Source of the DNA: Neoceratodus forsteri
Lineage: Eukaryota; Chordata; Ceratodontiformes; Ceratodontidae
Direction: 5' to 3'
DNA length: 64,000 nucleotides
Assembly: GCA_016271365.2 (NCBI GenBank)
Contig: CM057452.1
Location: 1,247,965,001 to 1,248,029,000 of the forward strand
A program made the translations under genes and the position numbers. Each line of letters opens with the position of its first letter. Position 1 is the stretch's first letter. Below the pieces are notes generated by a model. That model worked only from the letters and a program-made list of their open reading frames with translations, searched no databases and had not been told where the DNA came from. Of this stretch, positions 11,207 through 23,228 are shown piece by piece.

Positions 11207-11308
11207 AATTAATGTTTTTTTTTTAGAAACATATAAACATCGACAATGACAGCATAAAAAGACCAGTGGTCCATTCAGTCTGTCAGAGTTCCCTATAAGC
11301 CCTGGAAC

Positions 11309-13560
11309 CTATTGTTCCTCCAGGGTACTAACCCTCCCTGTCTTCCCACCCCTCCCCCTATTCTCCTCCTTGATTCTATAGCTCTGAGCAACCGCTACAT
11401 CCTTCATTCTGTCCCAGACCTGCTTGAATCCCTTAATTGTTTTCACACCCACCACCTTGTCTGACAGACTGTTCCATGGTTCCACCACACTTTCTGTAAA
11501 GTACCACTTCATCAGGTCCCTCCTAAACCTCCCTACTGTTATTTTCCACTCATGTCCATGAGGCCGTGAGTTAGTATTCAAGGCTGAATAGTTCTCTGCA
11601 GTTCACTTTTTTAATTCCTTTAAGGAACTTGAAGGTCTCAATCATATCTCCCTTCTCGCTTCTGGTCTCCAGTGTGTACCTGTTCAGTGCCTTGAGATGC
11701 TCTTCATAGGATCTTCCCTGCTGACCTTGAATCATTTTTGTTACTCTGTACAGCACAGCCTTCAGCCTATCCTTATCCTTTCTGAGGTGAGGACTCCAGA
11801 ACTGGGTGCAGTACTACAGGTGAGGTCTCAACAGGGATCTGTGGAGAGGAAGTATTACCTCTTTTCTTCTGCTATCAATACCCCTCCCAATACATCCCAG
11901 CATCCTCTTAGCTTTGCTATAGGCCTTGTTTCTCTGGCTCGATTACTTAAAGTGTACTGCCTAAAACTAATACAACTTTTTAAAAGCAGTTGACTATTAC
12001 ATTTTATATCTGAGGTACTTTTTCTTTTCCCTTTGGTTAATTAGAAGATTTTTTACCTTATGTTAGCAGGTGCAATGTGTGGGATAGCACTCTGCCTGGC
12101 AGCTGACATATCTGTCTCTATCCCCCCCACTACATCATCAGCATTGTGACCTCACTGACTGTGACATCAATGCTGCTTTGGAACTACCACTCAGTAGCTA
12201 CCGGGTTAGTCACATGTGATGTCACTGTCAATGAGGTCACAGAGCTGATGATGTAGTGAGGGGGAAGAGTGATAGATATGTCAGCTACCAGGCTGAGAGC
12301 TGTTCCACACATCCAGCACAATATTATCACATAGAAGACTCACTAATGAGCAAAAGGAAAAAGGAAAAACACTTCAGAAATAAAAAGTTACAACTGACTA
12401 CTACTTAAAATTTGTATTATTTTCCCATCTACCTGTTTTGGCTCCACTAGCTCTTTAAGTGAGTTGCTGATAACTCCCAGATCCAGTTCCTCGGCCGTAG
12501 TGCTAAGTCTCTCCCCTCCCATCCAGTACTCCATCTTGGAGTTCTTGTTCTCTAGGTTCATTACCTTCACTTTTTGGTGTTGAATTTCAGCTGCCAAACC
12601 TTTGACATCCCCACTAGCTTTCATAAGGCTCTCTGCATTTCCTCTATTCCCTCATCACTTTCCACCCTCCCAAATAGCTTTGTGTCATCCCTGAAGAGGA
12701 AATCTGCCCAGGATTCCCTCTCCAATGTCACTGATGAGCATGTTAAAGATGACCCAGGACCAATCTCTATGGAACCCCACACATAACCTCCCTGTATTCT
12801 GATTTAACCACATTGACCACAACCCTCTGCTGCCTCACCTTTAGCCAGTTACTTTCCCAGTTTACAATGGGTTTAGCCATACCCAGGCCCTCCATCTTTT
12901 TAAGCAGTCACCTGTGAGGTACCAACTCAAAAGTCTTGCTGAAGTGGAAATACAGCAAATCCACACAATGGGTCCCTGTCTAATTCCTTCCTCACCCAGT
13001 CAAAGAAAACTATCAGGATAGTCTGACAAGACCATGCTGCTACAAATCCATGGATTTTACAGTCCTGAAGCCTGTTGCTCTCCAGTTAGTCTATGGGGTC
13101 CTCTTTGACCAGTGACTGCATCAGCTTCCCTACAATAAAGGTTAGAGACTGACAGGTCTGTAGTCCCCTGGTCGCTCCTTGCACCCCCCCACCAATGAAG
13201 TGGGACTGCATCCACTGCCCCTCAATCCTTTGGAATTTCCCCCATCTTAATTGAGTTGTTGAATAGACCCACTAGGGGTTCAACCAGTTCCACCGCTAAT
13301 TCTCTGAGTATCCTCGGATGCAACCCATCTGGTCCCAGGACCTTATCTATCTTTAAGGCAGCCAGCCCTTTCAAGACCCTTTCACTAGTAAATATTGTCT
13401 GTCTTATCTCTGGTATTCCCTTAGTGGTCACTTTGATGCCACTCTCTGCTAAGGACCCACCATCATCCCTAGTGAAAACTGAGCAATAATTAAGGACAGT
13501 GGCCTTTTGCCCCTCCTCCTCTATCACCCTACTCCTTTGCTAGCCTTATGATTATCCCTC
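11309..13560 (-). pseudogene. CR1 ORF2 reverse transcriptase region
   Basis: The N-terminal RT block at 13527-13222 reads NYCSVFTRDDGGS, then LKIDKVLGPDGLHPRILREL and LVGLFNNSIKMGEIPKD, a CR1 signature. The palm region (about 13220-12630) is broken; plus-strand traces at 12430-13220 match the complement of the same region in the full-length copy at 46575-51232. MEYWMGGERLSTTAEELDLG (12540-12450) follows. The C-terminal end lies beyond the foldback insertion, at 11756-11309 (ALNRYTLETRSEKGDMIETF, then VEPWNSLSDKVV). The role is target-primed reverse transcription; this copy is inactive. Confidence 0.8.
11963..12425. repeat. foldback (palindromic) element of about 460 bp nested in CR1
   Basis: The two halves are complementary over almost their full length. 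Outer ends are CTAATACAACTTTTTAAAAG against the complement of TTAAAATTTGTATTA. Inner parts are GGCAGCTGACATATCTGTC and CACTACATCATCAGC against their complements GATAGATATGTCAGCTACC and GCTGATGATGTAGTG. The centre is near 12190. Flanking CR1 sequence continues on either side. I see no transposase and no sure target duplication. Confidence 0.8.
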
Positions 13561-13866
13561 CTTTTTTCCATGTTTCTCTAATATATCTCAAAAACTTTTT
13601 CCTCTCCATTCTTGACCCCCTCCACAATACACAGGTTTCTGTCTGTTTTTGCCTCCCTGATGGCCCTCTTTGCCTTCCTATTTTTCTGTACATAATTTTC
13701 CCATTCTACTTCCCCCTGCTTTTCTTTGTATTTATAGAACATCTTCTTGGACCTCACCACTTCACTGACCCTTGCTGAGAGCCATAATGGTCTCCTAAAC
13801 ATGTTTTTTTTTTATTTCTGTTCTTATGCATACCTTAGATGCCTCAAGAATGCCCCCTTATTTGAC

Positions 13867-14640
13867 CTAGCTCTCTCCTACCCCACCTATGTTATTCACC
13901 CCATCTAACTTATCCCTGCCCAGCTCCCTCAGCCTATTGAAGTCTGCACTTCTAAAATCAAGGACTTCAGCTTTCAGTTGTGGCTTGCCTGACATGAGGG
14001 ACAGTTCAAACCTTACAGAGTTATGGTCGCTGTTCCACAGCGGCTCCCCCACCCCCACAACTACCACCACCTCTGAGTTGGTAAGCACCACATCAAACAT
14101 TGTTGTCTGCTTGGTGGGTTCCTTAACTATCTGTACCAATAGACAGTCTTGAAAGGCATCTAGCAAGGTCTGACTTACTGTGCTCTTGGCCATCAGAACA
14201 TCCCAATCAATGTCCAGCAGATTCAGATCCCCTACAACCACTACTTCCCCCTTTGCTACTCCCTTTCAAGTTCTTCTCTGAGCTCTTTGTTCCTTTCATC
14301 CCCTTGCCCCTGAGGCCTATATATCATCCCCAGTGTATTGTCTTGCCTGAGGCTGCCATCAGTTGTATCCACAGTGACCCAGCCTCCCCATTACTACCCT
14401 GATGCACTTATCTTCTGCCACCTCAATGCCCTCCTTGATGAAAAGGGCAAGTCCTCCTTCTCTACCTGTTCCTCTATCCCTCCTAAGCCATGAGTATCCA
14501 GGGACTATCATCTTCCAGTCACTGTTATCTGAAGTCCAGGTTTCTGTGGTGGCACAAGGCCCACCTCAGTGTCAGTCATCAGCACCTGGAGCTCACTGAG
14601 TTTGTTACCTAGACTCTTGGTGTTAAAGCATACCCCTTTC
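13867..14640 (-). pseudogene. CR1 ORF2 endonuclease region
   Basis: The start resembles SLGNKLSELQVLM near 14620, matching SLGNKLPELVALM in the copy at 48421. The C-terminal half (14241-13867) has VVGDLNLLDIDW, FDVVLTN, LWNSDHNSVRFELSL and LDFRSADFNRLRE, the usual endonuclease motifs including the GDxN and SDH sites. The enzyme would nick target DNA to prime reverse transcription. The middle is broken by frameshifts. Confidence 0.8.
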
Positions 14641-14667
14641 CATCTGAGCTCTGTTCCTATTCTGCTA

Positions 14668-14735
14668 CTAGAAACATAGAAACACAGAAGCTGATGGCAG
14701 ATAAGGACCGAAAGGCCCATCCAGTCTGAGATTTT
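14668..14735 (-). repeat. short CR1 3'-end fragment
   Basis: The plus strand reads AGAAACATAGAAACACAG, then GATGGCAGATAAGGACCGAA, the complement of the CR1 3' end seen at 51160-51232. It lies at the start of the endonuclease region of another CR1, so it is probably a separate very short insertion. Confidence 0.6.
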
Positions 14736-15141
14736 TTTTCCTTGTCTTCTTCTCCCTTTGTTGGTGCTTTCACTCTTTGTGTTCCCCCTTCCTACTGCCC
14801 CTTCCTTTGGTTCAATAAGCATCACAGCTCTGCTTGTACCATCTTTGCTGCTACAATTCCCCTGGATGAGGAGGAGTACTAGCTAGGATCCCCTTCTGAT
14901 CACTAGCCACCATGGTTCTCCTAGACCCAGTCTCTCCTGCAGTCAGTTTAAACATCTGATATAGACATATAAATGTCAAACTTCTGCCTCGGTGCACTGA
15001 CCCCCTCTCTCATTTGGTGAAGTCCCTTACCCTTGAAGAGTCTCCTTTCCCAGAAGTCCCCACAGTCCCCCCACAAAGTAGTACCGTATTTTCTGACACC
15101 ATCCGCAAGCTAAAGGTTAACCTCCAGTATTATATCACTGC

Positions 15142-15490
15142 TTATCCTATCCTGCTTCCTGTCCCTGCCCCACACAGGGAAAACTTCAAAAAAGGCCAGG
15201 GAGGAGGAGTGTGTGCCAATCTGTCCTCCAGTCTATGGAACTTACACTTCACCTTCTCCACTGACTGGTTCACCAGTTCATTGGTACCCAGATGTGCCAG
15301 CACCCCCAGCTCCCCCTGCTCCCTCTCCACTATCCTCCCTATCCTATCTAAATCCAGTTGACTGATGCCCCAGGCAGGCATTGGACAATCTCCCTCCCAT
15401 CCCCCTCCACCACCACCCTTTCTATCCCCCAATCATGGAGTCACTTACCACTAGGACTTTCCTGGCAGTCTTGCTCCCCCTGGGTGCCAT
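15142..15490 (-). pseudogene. CR1 ORF1 esterase (SGNH-type) fragment
   Basis: Near 15480-15430 the minus strand reads RKVLVVSDSMIGG, a GDS-type block I with Ser in place of Gly. At 15432-15142, SQLDLDRIGRIVEREQGELG is followed by VLAHLGTNELVN, a GxN(D/E) block III with Glu in place of Asp. CR1-like LINEs are known to carry an esterase domain in ORF1; its role in retrotransposition is not settled. The His-containing block V is not seen, so the domain is incomplete. Confidence 0.65.
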
Positions 15491-15689
15491 CACGTAGTCT
15501 TGCCCTTTCCCATTGACTGACCTGGAATCCTCCTAGTGGAGTCAGGTGCCTGAGCCTCCTCTAGGGCTGTGAAGTGGTTTTCCATCCAGATGGTACTGGG
15601 CTGGACAACCTCCTTATGGATTCCCCTTCTGCATCCCATGCTCTCCATCACTCTCCAGCCCCCTGGACCACTCCTTCTGGGTGTGTAAG

Positions 15690-15984
15690 TGTGGAGATGA
15701 GTTGAGTTGAATTTTTTGAAATTAAGTTAAGTTTATTTTAAAATTTTAGATACAAACAACAAACCACAAGTCAAAACATACAACGGACAAACCCTACTAT
15801 GTACATGGACTGAGTACAAAGTACCTACAAGGTATGTAGAGCAGACAGTAATAGAGTAGTGTACAGAGGCCAATAAATAAAGGCAATGAAAATGACCATA
15901 ATGAATTAGAAGAAGCCAAATTCATGGGGGGGACAGTATATTGTCCATTAACTGTTCTGAAGAGTAAATAAAGTATGTATATTT
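15690..15984 (-). repeat. unclassified LINE/SINE 3'-tail-like fragment
   Basis: On the minus strand this ends in an A-rich tail with AACTTAACTTAATTTC and AATTCAACTCAACTC, like the short tandem tails of L2-type LINEs. It separates two CR1-type elements that lie in opposite orientation. No coding motif is visible. Confidence 0.35.
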
Positions 15985-16800
15985 AACTATACCTTGGGCA
16001 AACATCCAGATGCTAGCAAGGTGGTAAGGGTGTTGATTTGCCTGCTTTTTATTTATTTTAAATCAAAATTGTGAGCATTACCTCTGGGAAGAGGTTTGAC
16101 CAGGTCATTGTCTGGTTACCACTATACACAGGGTGCTTTAAGTCCTGGTGTTGTAGTGTGGGATGCTGGAGGATTTGTACTTTATTGAGTGGATTCACTA
16201 CATTTTTTCAATACAGACTGGCTGTTTGAGGAATGCATGCTGTCAAGACCACTGCATGAGGTGGCTTGACTAGTGCTAAAAATATATAGTTATTGTGCTG
16301 TTTGGGATCTTTGTGTCAGATGAGGAAGCAGAGGTTTGAAACTACCACTTCCGGTCCTCAGGGGATACATTCAGTTTGGCCCAGTGAGCAGCCAGATAAC
16401 TATACCTTGGGCAAACATCCAGATGCTAGCAAGGTGGTAAGGGTGTTGATTTGCCTGCTTTTTATTTATTTTAAATCAAAGTTGTAAGTGCTACCTCTGG
16501 GGAGAGGTTCAACCAGGTCATTGCCTGGTTACCATGATACACAGGGTGCTTTAAGTCCTGGTGTTATAGTGTGGGATGCTGGAGGATTTGTACTTTATTG
16601 AGTGGATTTGCTACATTTTTTAATACAGTCTGACTGTTTGAGGAACGCTGCCAAGACCACCGCATGAGGTGGATTGACTAACGCTAAAAATACATAGCTA
16701 CTGTGCTGTTCAGGATCTTTGGGTCAGATGAGGAACCAGAGGTTTGAAACTACCACTTCTGGTCCTCGTGGGATACTTTCAGTTCAGCCCAGCGAGCGGG
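15985..16800 (+). repeat. tandem 413-bp leader repeats of the CR1-like LINE
   Basis: AACTATACCTTGGGCAAACA starts at 15985 and again at 16398, and the two units align through to CAGTTTGGCCCAGTGAGC and its counterpart near 16795. The units differ by scattered substitutions. ORF1 starts about 170 bp after the second unit. Tandem promoter monomers are known for mouse L1; the same role here is inference. Confidence 0.85.
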
Positions 16801-16970
16801 GCGAGCTTGAGTGGAGCAGATACGAGTAGCCACACGCGGTGTCCACTGGGAATGACAGGGACCAAGACAGGAGAGTAACACAAACCAGGCAACATAAAAT
16901 ACAGATTGGTGGCACTGCTTGGATAAGGACAGCAAGGTAAACAACTATCACAATAACATACAAGGCAAGG

Positions 16971-18121
16971 ATGTCACAAGGAAAGGGAAAGGGTAAAAAA
17001 AACCTGAAACAATGTATGCAAAGTAAAATGTTTACTGAAGGAGAAAAAAGCAAGCAGTTTAGTTGTGATAAATGCTTGCTGGTAGAAACATTGCAGGAGG
17101 AAATCAAGCAGCTAATGAAGAGAGTGGAGGTACAAAAAGAGATAGGGGAGTTAGAAAATTTCCTAGACACTGTGGCTGAAAATATTACAATGCAAGGTAA
17201 GGATGTTATCACAAGTACACCAAGTTGTGCACAATGGGAAACTATACCAAAAGTAAATAAAATAGAGAAGAAAGCCGAAGTTAAAAACAAGAACAAACAA
17301 ATTAAAAGTAAGAAGTGACAAATGTACCAAAATGAACCCCTAACACTACATAACAAATATGATACACTAAACAATTCAGTAGACGATGCAACACCAGAAA
17401 GAGATAATATCTCATATGGTTCAAAGGTTCAAAGAATGAACTAGTAACAGAAGGTAAATCTATAATTGCTTGTGAGGAGGAAAATGTTCTGCCAGAGCTG
17501 GACAAACCCAAAAATAAAACAGGTAGCCAACCAAAAGAGACCAAAGAAATTCCCAGGCAAAACCTAAACAACGAGGTCCAAAACAAAGATATTCTCATAA
17601 CTGGAGATTCAATAAGAAGGGGGACAGATGAAATAGGCTGTAAATGGAGGAAAAACCATATGACAGTAAGCACACTCCCTGGAGTGAAATTATCTGATTT
17701 AGAGAGATTACTGGACGGTCTAATGGAGAACACCCTCAACCCTTTGGTCATATTACACATAGGAGTAAATGACACAGGCAGAAATGAGATGTCAACTATT
17801 CAGGACAATTACACCAGAATAATTACTAGAATTAAAGAGAAAGGGGGTGAACTTATTGTCTCAGGCATACTACCAGGACATGGACCCAATGAACACAAGA
17901 ACTGGGCCATAAATAAAATAAATAATTGGTTGCACTCCTTTTGTAAAGAACAAAATTGTGGATTTATGGACAATTCTATCACCTTTCAAAATAAAGCAGT
18001 ATTTAAAAGGGATGGGCTACATCTAAACAGAGCAGGAACTAGACTTCTGGGCAGGAAATTGAATGAAGTTATTAAGTTTCATTTAAACTGGAGAAAAGGG
18101 GGCAGGAACTACCAGAAATGA
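16971..18121 (+). pseudogene. CR1-like ORF1: CxxC/coiled-coil part plus SGNH esterase
   Basis: The first part (16971-17318) is Lys-rich, has FSCDKCLLVETLQEEIKQLM (a CxxC pair leading into a coiled coil) and ends at a TGA. After a broken stretch the esterase follows in another frame: ITGDSIRRG at about 17597 (block I Ser), HIGVNDTG at about 17756 (block III, GxND intact) and RDGLHLNRAGTRLLG at 18008 (block V, Asp and His intact). The Ser, Asn, Asp and His positions of an SGNH hydrolase are therefore all visible. CR1-family ORF1 proteins are thought to bind nucleic acid; the esterase substrate is unknown. The end at 18121 is a TGA. Confidence 0.85.
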
Positions 18122-18159
18122 CAGTAGGTAACATAAACAACACTAAAAATACCCAGACA

Positions 18160-18353
18160 TAAGGTGAAATAGGGTGCTATTAAAGGCCAGAAGTCTGACA
18201 AATAAGTTTGAAGAATTCCAACATAAGCTAGATTCCCATGATATACACATTGCCCTTGTAACCAAAACTTGGTGGGAGGAAATGGATCTATAGAACAAGA
18301 ACATAAAAGGTTACAACCTATTTTCTAGATCTAGATCCAAAAGAAGAGGATAG

Positions 18354-18406
<53 letters not shown>

Positions 18407-19380
18407 ATTCTATAAAATATGAACAGGTTGAAATGGAACAAAATAGCATTGAGACACTATGGGTAAAAATACTACCTAAAGCAACACCCAAAATAAATTT
18501 GAAATTGATATAGAGACCCCCTTCAATTTCAACAACAGACAATGCCCTAATGTTAAACTTTTTATCCAATATTAACCCAGCGGAAAAAAATATTCTAGCA
18601 GGTGCCTTTAATCTGCCTGGAATTAACTGGCAGAGATTAAATGGTACTACCAGTACAGACAAATGTTACCTCGATACACGGGACCAGATGGGAGTAGAAC
18701 AAAAAGTGAATATAGCAACCAGGGGAAGAAATATTCTGGACCTCATACTGACCAATATGGGGATAAATTGGACAATGTCATGGCTGATAGTCCTCTGGGA
18801 AACAACGACTATTACACTGTATTCTTCAAAATATAAGAGGAACATATTACTGAGAAAAGAATGGGTTCAACATGTAAACCAAATTTTGGGAAGGCTAACT
18901 TCTTATCACTTAATAGGAGCATGACTGAATGGAACTGGAAAGCTGAATTCACTAACAAAACAATGGATGAGATGTGGAACACATTAATTGGAAAGATTAG
19001 TATGGCTGTGAATACAAACATACTTAGTAAACCCAAATACGGGCACAAAACATGCACCCCAGTATGGTTTAAGTCCAAAATTAAAAAAGTGGTTAAAGAA
19101 AAGAACAAATTATTTAAAATGCTACACAAAAGACATGATCCTGATAGGACAATAGTATATAGAGAAAAAGCCAAAAAGCTAAAAAAAAAATAATCAAAAC
19201 AGCAAATGTTGACTATAAGTTACAACTGGTCTATAGGACCAAGGATAATTATAAGGCCTTCTACACTTACATTAATATTAAACAAAAAGTACAACACAAT
19301 ATAGGTCCATACATTAACAACCAGGGGAACACAGCTAATGCCAAGGAAATGGAAGATATACAGAACTGTTTTTTCTGTTC
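18160..19380 (+). pseudogene. CR1-like ORF2 endonuclease region
   Basis: It starts with ARSLTNKFEEFQHKLDSHDI and LVTKTWWEE (18183-18290), where the family has TETWW. After the (TA)n expansion it continues ILAGAFNLPGINWQRLNG (GDFN-type site with Ala for Asp), ILDLILTN near 18735, and WFKSKIKKVVKEKNKLFKML near 19065. It runs into NCFFCSV at about 19365, where a minus-strand LINE inserted. Frameshifts occur near 18780-18860 and 19190. Confidence 0.8.
18354..18404. repeat. (TA)n microsatellite inside endonuclease
   Basis: A pure TA run between two coding stretches of the same endonuclease, so it arose after insertion of the LINE. Confidence 0.95.
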
Positions 19381-21734
19381 AGTAGGTAGGGTAGGTAAAG
19401 GTAGGTAAAATTTATTTTTATACAGGTAATACATGTCATTGGGACATAATCCAGTTTACAAGACAGACCTGTGTAAATTCCTAACTAGTTACATACAAAT
19501 AAGTTCCATGTTAAATACATATAAATATAAACACCACAATATACAAACAACACGGTATACCGAAAGACTTACAATAGCTAGATTATAAAATCTCAAAATC
19601 CCGAGGAACCTTAGAGAAAAAAAAAACATTTAACACTCACAAATGTGAGCATATAGCTCCTTATAGTATGGGTAAACAATGAATAATTTGGAATTTCTCT
19701 TACCTCATCAGGAAGAAAATTCCAAAAACTAGCAGCCCGATGTAGCAAAGATCTGTCCCAATATTTATTATAATGTTTACCTACAACTATCTTATTTAAG
19801 TGAACTGATCTTGTCAATATCTGTTTTTGATAGTTGTTCACTGTAAATAATATTAAAGAAATTGGATGATTTACAGATGAATATTTCATTTTGTGTATTA
19901 AAGATAACCAATGACACTTATGATTTATGTCTAAAGGTGACCAGTTCACTTTCTTCAACAATAGACAATGATGAATCCGATAGTTTCCTTGTAATACATA
20001 TCTTGCTCGCTAATAATAAGTTCTATCTAATCTAGACAATAGAGTTTTATTTGCATTTCTATATAATTCTCCATATCTTAGCACTGGAATAGTTAACTGA
20101 TCTGCCATTTTTTTCTATCTAAAAAGATAAACAATCAGTACTTCTTCAACGCCTCTACCCTTCTATTTACTTTTTTAATCAGTGCAATAATATGATTTGA
20201 AAAAGTCAGATATTCATCAAATATAATCCTAAATAACTATATTCTTTAACTTGTTCTAGTTTAGTTTGATTTCCTGTATAAATGTATAAATCATAAACAA
20301 GTTCACCACTTTTTTTCAATGGGAAATACATACACTTTGTTTTTTTTGTGTTCATTATCAGCCCTGGCCTGGTGAACCACCCCTCAATTCTTCTAAAATC
20401 AGACTGCAAGTTAGTTTGTAATATTTCTTCCATTTTTCCGGACGCAATTATAACCGTATCATCGCCATAAAGTCGAATCTCTGATTTTTCTATAGTCGAT
20501 GGCAAGTTATTTATGAATATTAGGAACAAAAGAGGTCCTAAAATTGATCCCTGGGGAACTCTTCTATTTACTTTCCTCTTTCTTGACAAACATCCCTGTA
20601 CCTCGACTCTCTGGGAACGATCATCCAAATAAGATTTTAACCAATTTAAAGGATCTTACCTCATGCCTATTTCATGAAGTCTTTCAATTAGTAAGGGGTG
20701 GTCCACCAGGTCAAAAGCCTTTGAAAGAGCTACAAAAATAACAGCTGTCTCCCTAGTTTCCCCCAATGACCTATTTATTTGGTCATAAAATTCCAAAAGG
20801 GCTGTTGTAGTAGAATAGTTTTTTCGAAAACCAGATTGTTTAGTTGTCAACAAACTGTATCTGTCCAAATATTCCATTATCTGGCTAGAGACAAGTTTTT
20901 CAAAACATTTTGACAAAGGAGGTAATAAGGCTATGGGCCTATAATTATTAACTTCTACTGCATCCCCCTTGAAAATAGGTTTTACTCTACTCTCTTTCCA
21001 AGATAAGGGAAAATATCCAATTTGAAGACTCCAGTTAAATAAATAAGTGATAATTGGTGCTATATGAAAAGCAGCTAGCTTTAAAATTTACCTTCAGACA
21101 ATCACTACCAAAAGCCTTATGAGCATTTATATTTTGAAAAATTTTATATACTTTAGTGACTGTCAAAATTTTAAATCTAAATGGAGGACATTTATTTTGT
21201 ATAGACTCTACATTAGTTTGTTCTAAGTCTAAATTACAAGGAATTTCACAATTTGGGAGATCTACAAAAAAACTATTTAAGACATTACAAATTTCCTCTG
21301 GATTTTCAGTAATGATATCCCCATTTTTTAATCATAATATCTCCTCTGAGGAATCACATCCTGGTTTAGTTAATTTCTTGACCACTCTCCAAAACTGTCT
21401 TGGATCTATACTTGAATCTATTTTATTTTTGTAAAATGAAATTTTTGAAGCCTTAATTAACCTTTTACATTTATTTCCAGCAACCTTAAAAGAAATCCAG
21501 TCCTTTTCTAATTTTGATCTCAATGCTATTTTTGATTCGAATTTGTTTCAAGAGTCTATCATTTATCCATGGTAATTTATTTAATTTCTTCTTTGCTTTA
21601 ACTCTTGGTGTGTGAAAATCACATACTTCTTCAAAAGTTTGGCTAAAATATTTAATTGAAGTGTCAATATCTGGAATTAATTTACATCTATCCCATTTAA
21701 TAAGGGTACCATATGTGATAGAGAGGATAAATAT
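19381..21734 (-). pseudogene. jockey-superfamily LINE ORF2 inserted antisense in CR1-like LINE
   Basis: Minus-strand order: a linker at 21523-21332 (FYKNKIDSSIDPRQFWRVVK); RT at 20916-20656 (SGFRKNYSTTTALLEF, FVALSKAFDLVDHPLLIERL); VPQGSILGPLLFLIFINNLP; the catalytic site as YGDDT in place of YADD (20628-20206); and the C-terminus at 19961-19611 (RSLLHRAASFWNFLPDEV). The 3' tail on the left is a run of ACCTACC-like repeats abutting the split CR1-like reading. Clade not certain. Gly in place of Ala in the YxDD box is unusual but may simply be decay. Confidence 0.8.
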
Positions 21735-23228
21735 AAATCAAGTCCCAGGAAAATAAAAATAGACCCAAATGATGTAAAAAAAGACTTCAGAACATCAATA
21801 TAAACAAATCAGCAGGACCCTATGATATACATCCAAGAGTACCACCACTGACTTAACATATTTAAAAAATCTCTAGACCTTGGAAAGGTGGTTCAGGGGT
21901 GGAGGGAGGCCATAGTAGTACCTATATTAAAAAAGGGCCCTTAAAATAAACCCAAAAATTTCAGACCAGTGAATTTGACATCCATTATGGGTAAAATTCT
22001 GGAAGGTATCCTGAAAGAACATATTTTATCTCACTTGGAAAAACACAGTTTAACAGATCCAGCTCAACATGGGTTTACTAAATCCAAGTCATGTCAGACA
22101 AACATGTTGACTTTTTATGAAAAGGTTAGCAGGACCCTGGATGAGGGTAATACGGTAGATGTGGCCTTTCTGGACTTCTCCAAGGCCTTTGACAAACTCC
22201 CCCACAAGGAATTAGTGAATATTCAAACTATTATTAAAATAGATAAGAACATAAATTAGGTGGAGGCATGGTTGGGAGAAAGGAGACAGATGGTTACGAT
22301 AAACGGAGTATTATCAGACTGGGAGAGAGTGACAAGTGGGGTCCCTCAGGGCTCCGTGCTGGCTCCCTGTCTATTTAACATATACGTATCCTCGCTTAAA
22401 TGTGACCATCCGAAGGTATGACTGATGAAGTTTGCAGATGACTGCCGAATTGGGGCTATAGAAAATAACAAAGAAGATAGTGACAACCTTCAGGAGACCC
22501 TAAATAATATACACCAATGGACAATCAAATACAAGCTAGAATTAAATGTGGGGAAGAGTATAATTATGCATATGGCGAAACATAATCTGAGGCATATGTA
22601 TAATATTGGGATAAATAACTTACGACAATTAAATGAGGAAAGGAACCTGGGGTCAGGGTCATAAATGATCTACAATTCAGCCAGCACTGTGACTTCATTG
22701 TCAAAAAAGGAAATCAAACCCTAAATTGCGGCACATAAAGAGCAGGGACAGCAAAGTATTGCTCACCTTATACCAAGCACTGGTATGGCCTCATTTGGAA
22801 TACTGCACACAAACCATACAAAAAGGGGGGCCATAAAGAAACTTGAAAATATACAACGAAGGGCCAAATGAGTAATGACAGGTCTTGGAGAGGCAACATA
22901 TTCAGAAAGACTGGATAGTTTGAATCTATATACACTGCACTATAGAAGAACTAGGGGGGATATGTGCATGGTATATAGGGCCCTATAGGATAAGGCATTA
23001 TGGGAGGAGCTAGGCCTAAAACAAAAGAATAATGTGTATGATTCTAGGGAACATACACTCCAACTAACTCTAGATAGATGGAACCTTTCAAAAAGAAGAT
23101 ATTGGTTTAGCCAGAGAGTGGTGCCACTATGGAAAAGCCTTCTGATGGAGGTACTTACTAGTGAAACAATGGATTTATTCAAACAGAGATTATATCATTT
23201 CTACCACAACAAATATAGACTGGATTAG
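21735..23228 (+). pseudogene. CR1-like ORF2 reverse transcriptase
   Basis: The reading resumes after the nested LINE with KIKIDPNDVKKDF. Motifs follow: MNLTSIMGKILEGILKEHIL (21969), [53 protein letters not shown] (about 22337), catalytic FADD in MKFADDCRIG (22425), then QWTIKYKLELNVGKSIIM and VVPLWKSLLMEVLTSETM near 23120. Stops and frameshifts lie at 22257, 22420 and 22660. It would carry out target-primed reverse transcription; this copy is inactive. Confidence 0.88.

Larger units (their letters stand above)
11222..15690 (-). mobile_element. CR1-type LINE with esterase ORF1 (near full length, decayed)
   Basis: Read on the minus strand, an ORF1 with esterase motifs (15490-15142) is followed by endonuclease (about 14640-13867) and RT (13560-11309). 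The 3' end near 11222 has the TTTCTATG-like octamer flavour typical of CR1. A foldback element interrupts it at 11963-12425 and a short CR1 3' end lies at 14668-14735. The 5' limit is judged from where recognisable sequence stops, near 15690. Confidence 0.8.

Noticed and set aside
16971..17318. Possible host Lys-rich nuclear protein
   Set aside because: Position before an esterase and an endonuclease-RT in a CR1 layout makes it LINE ORF1.
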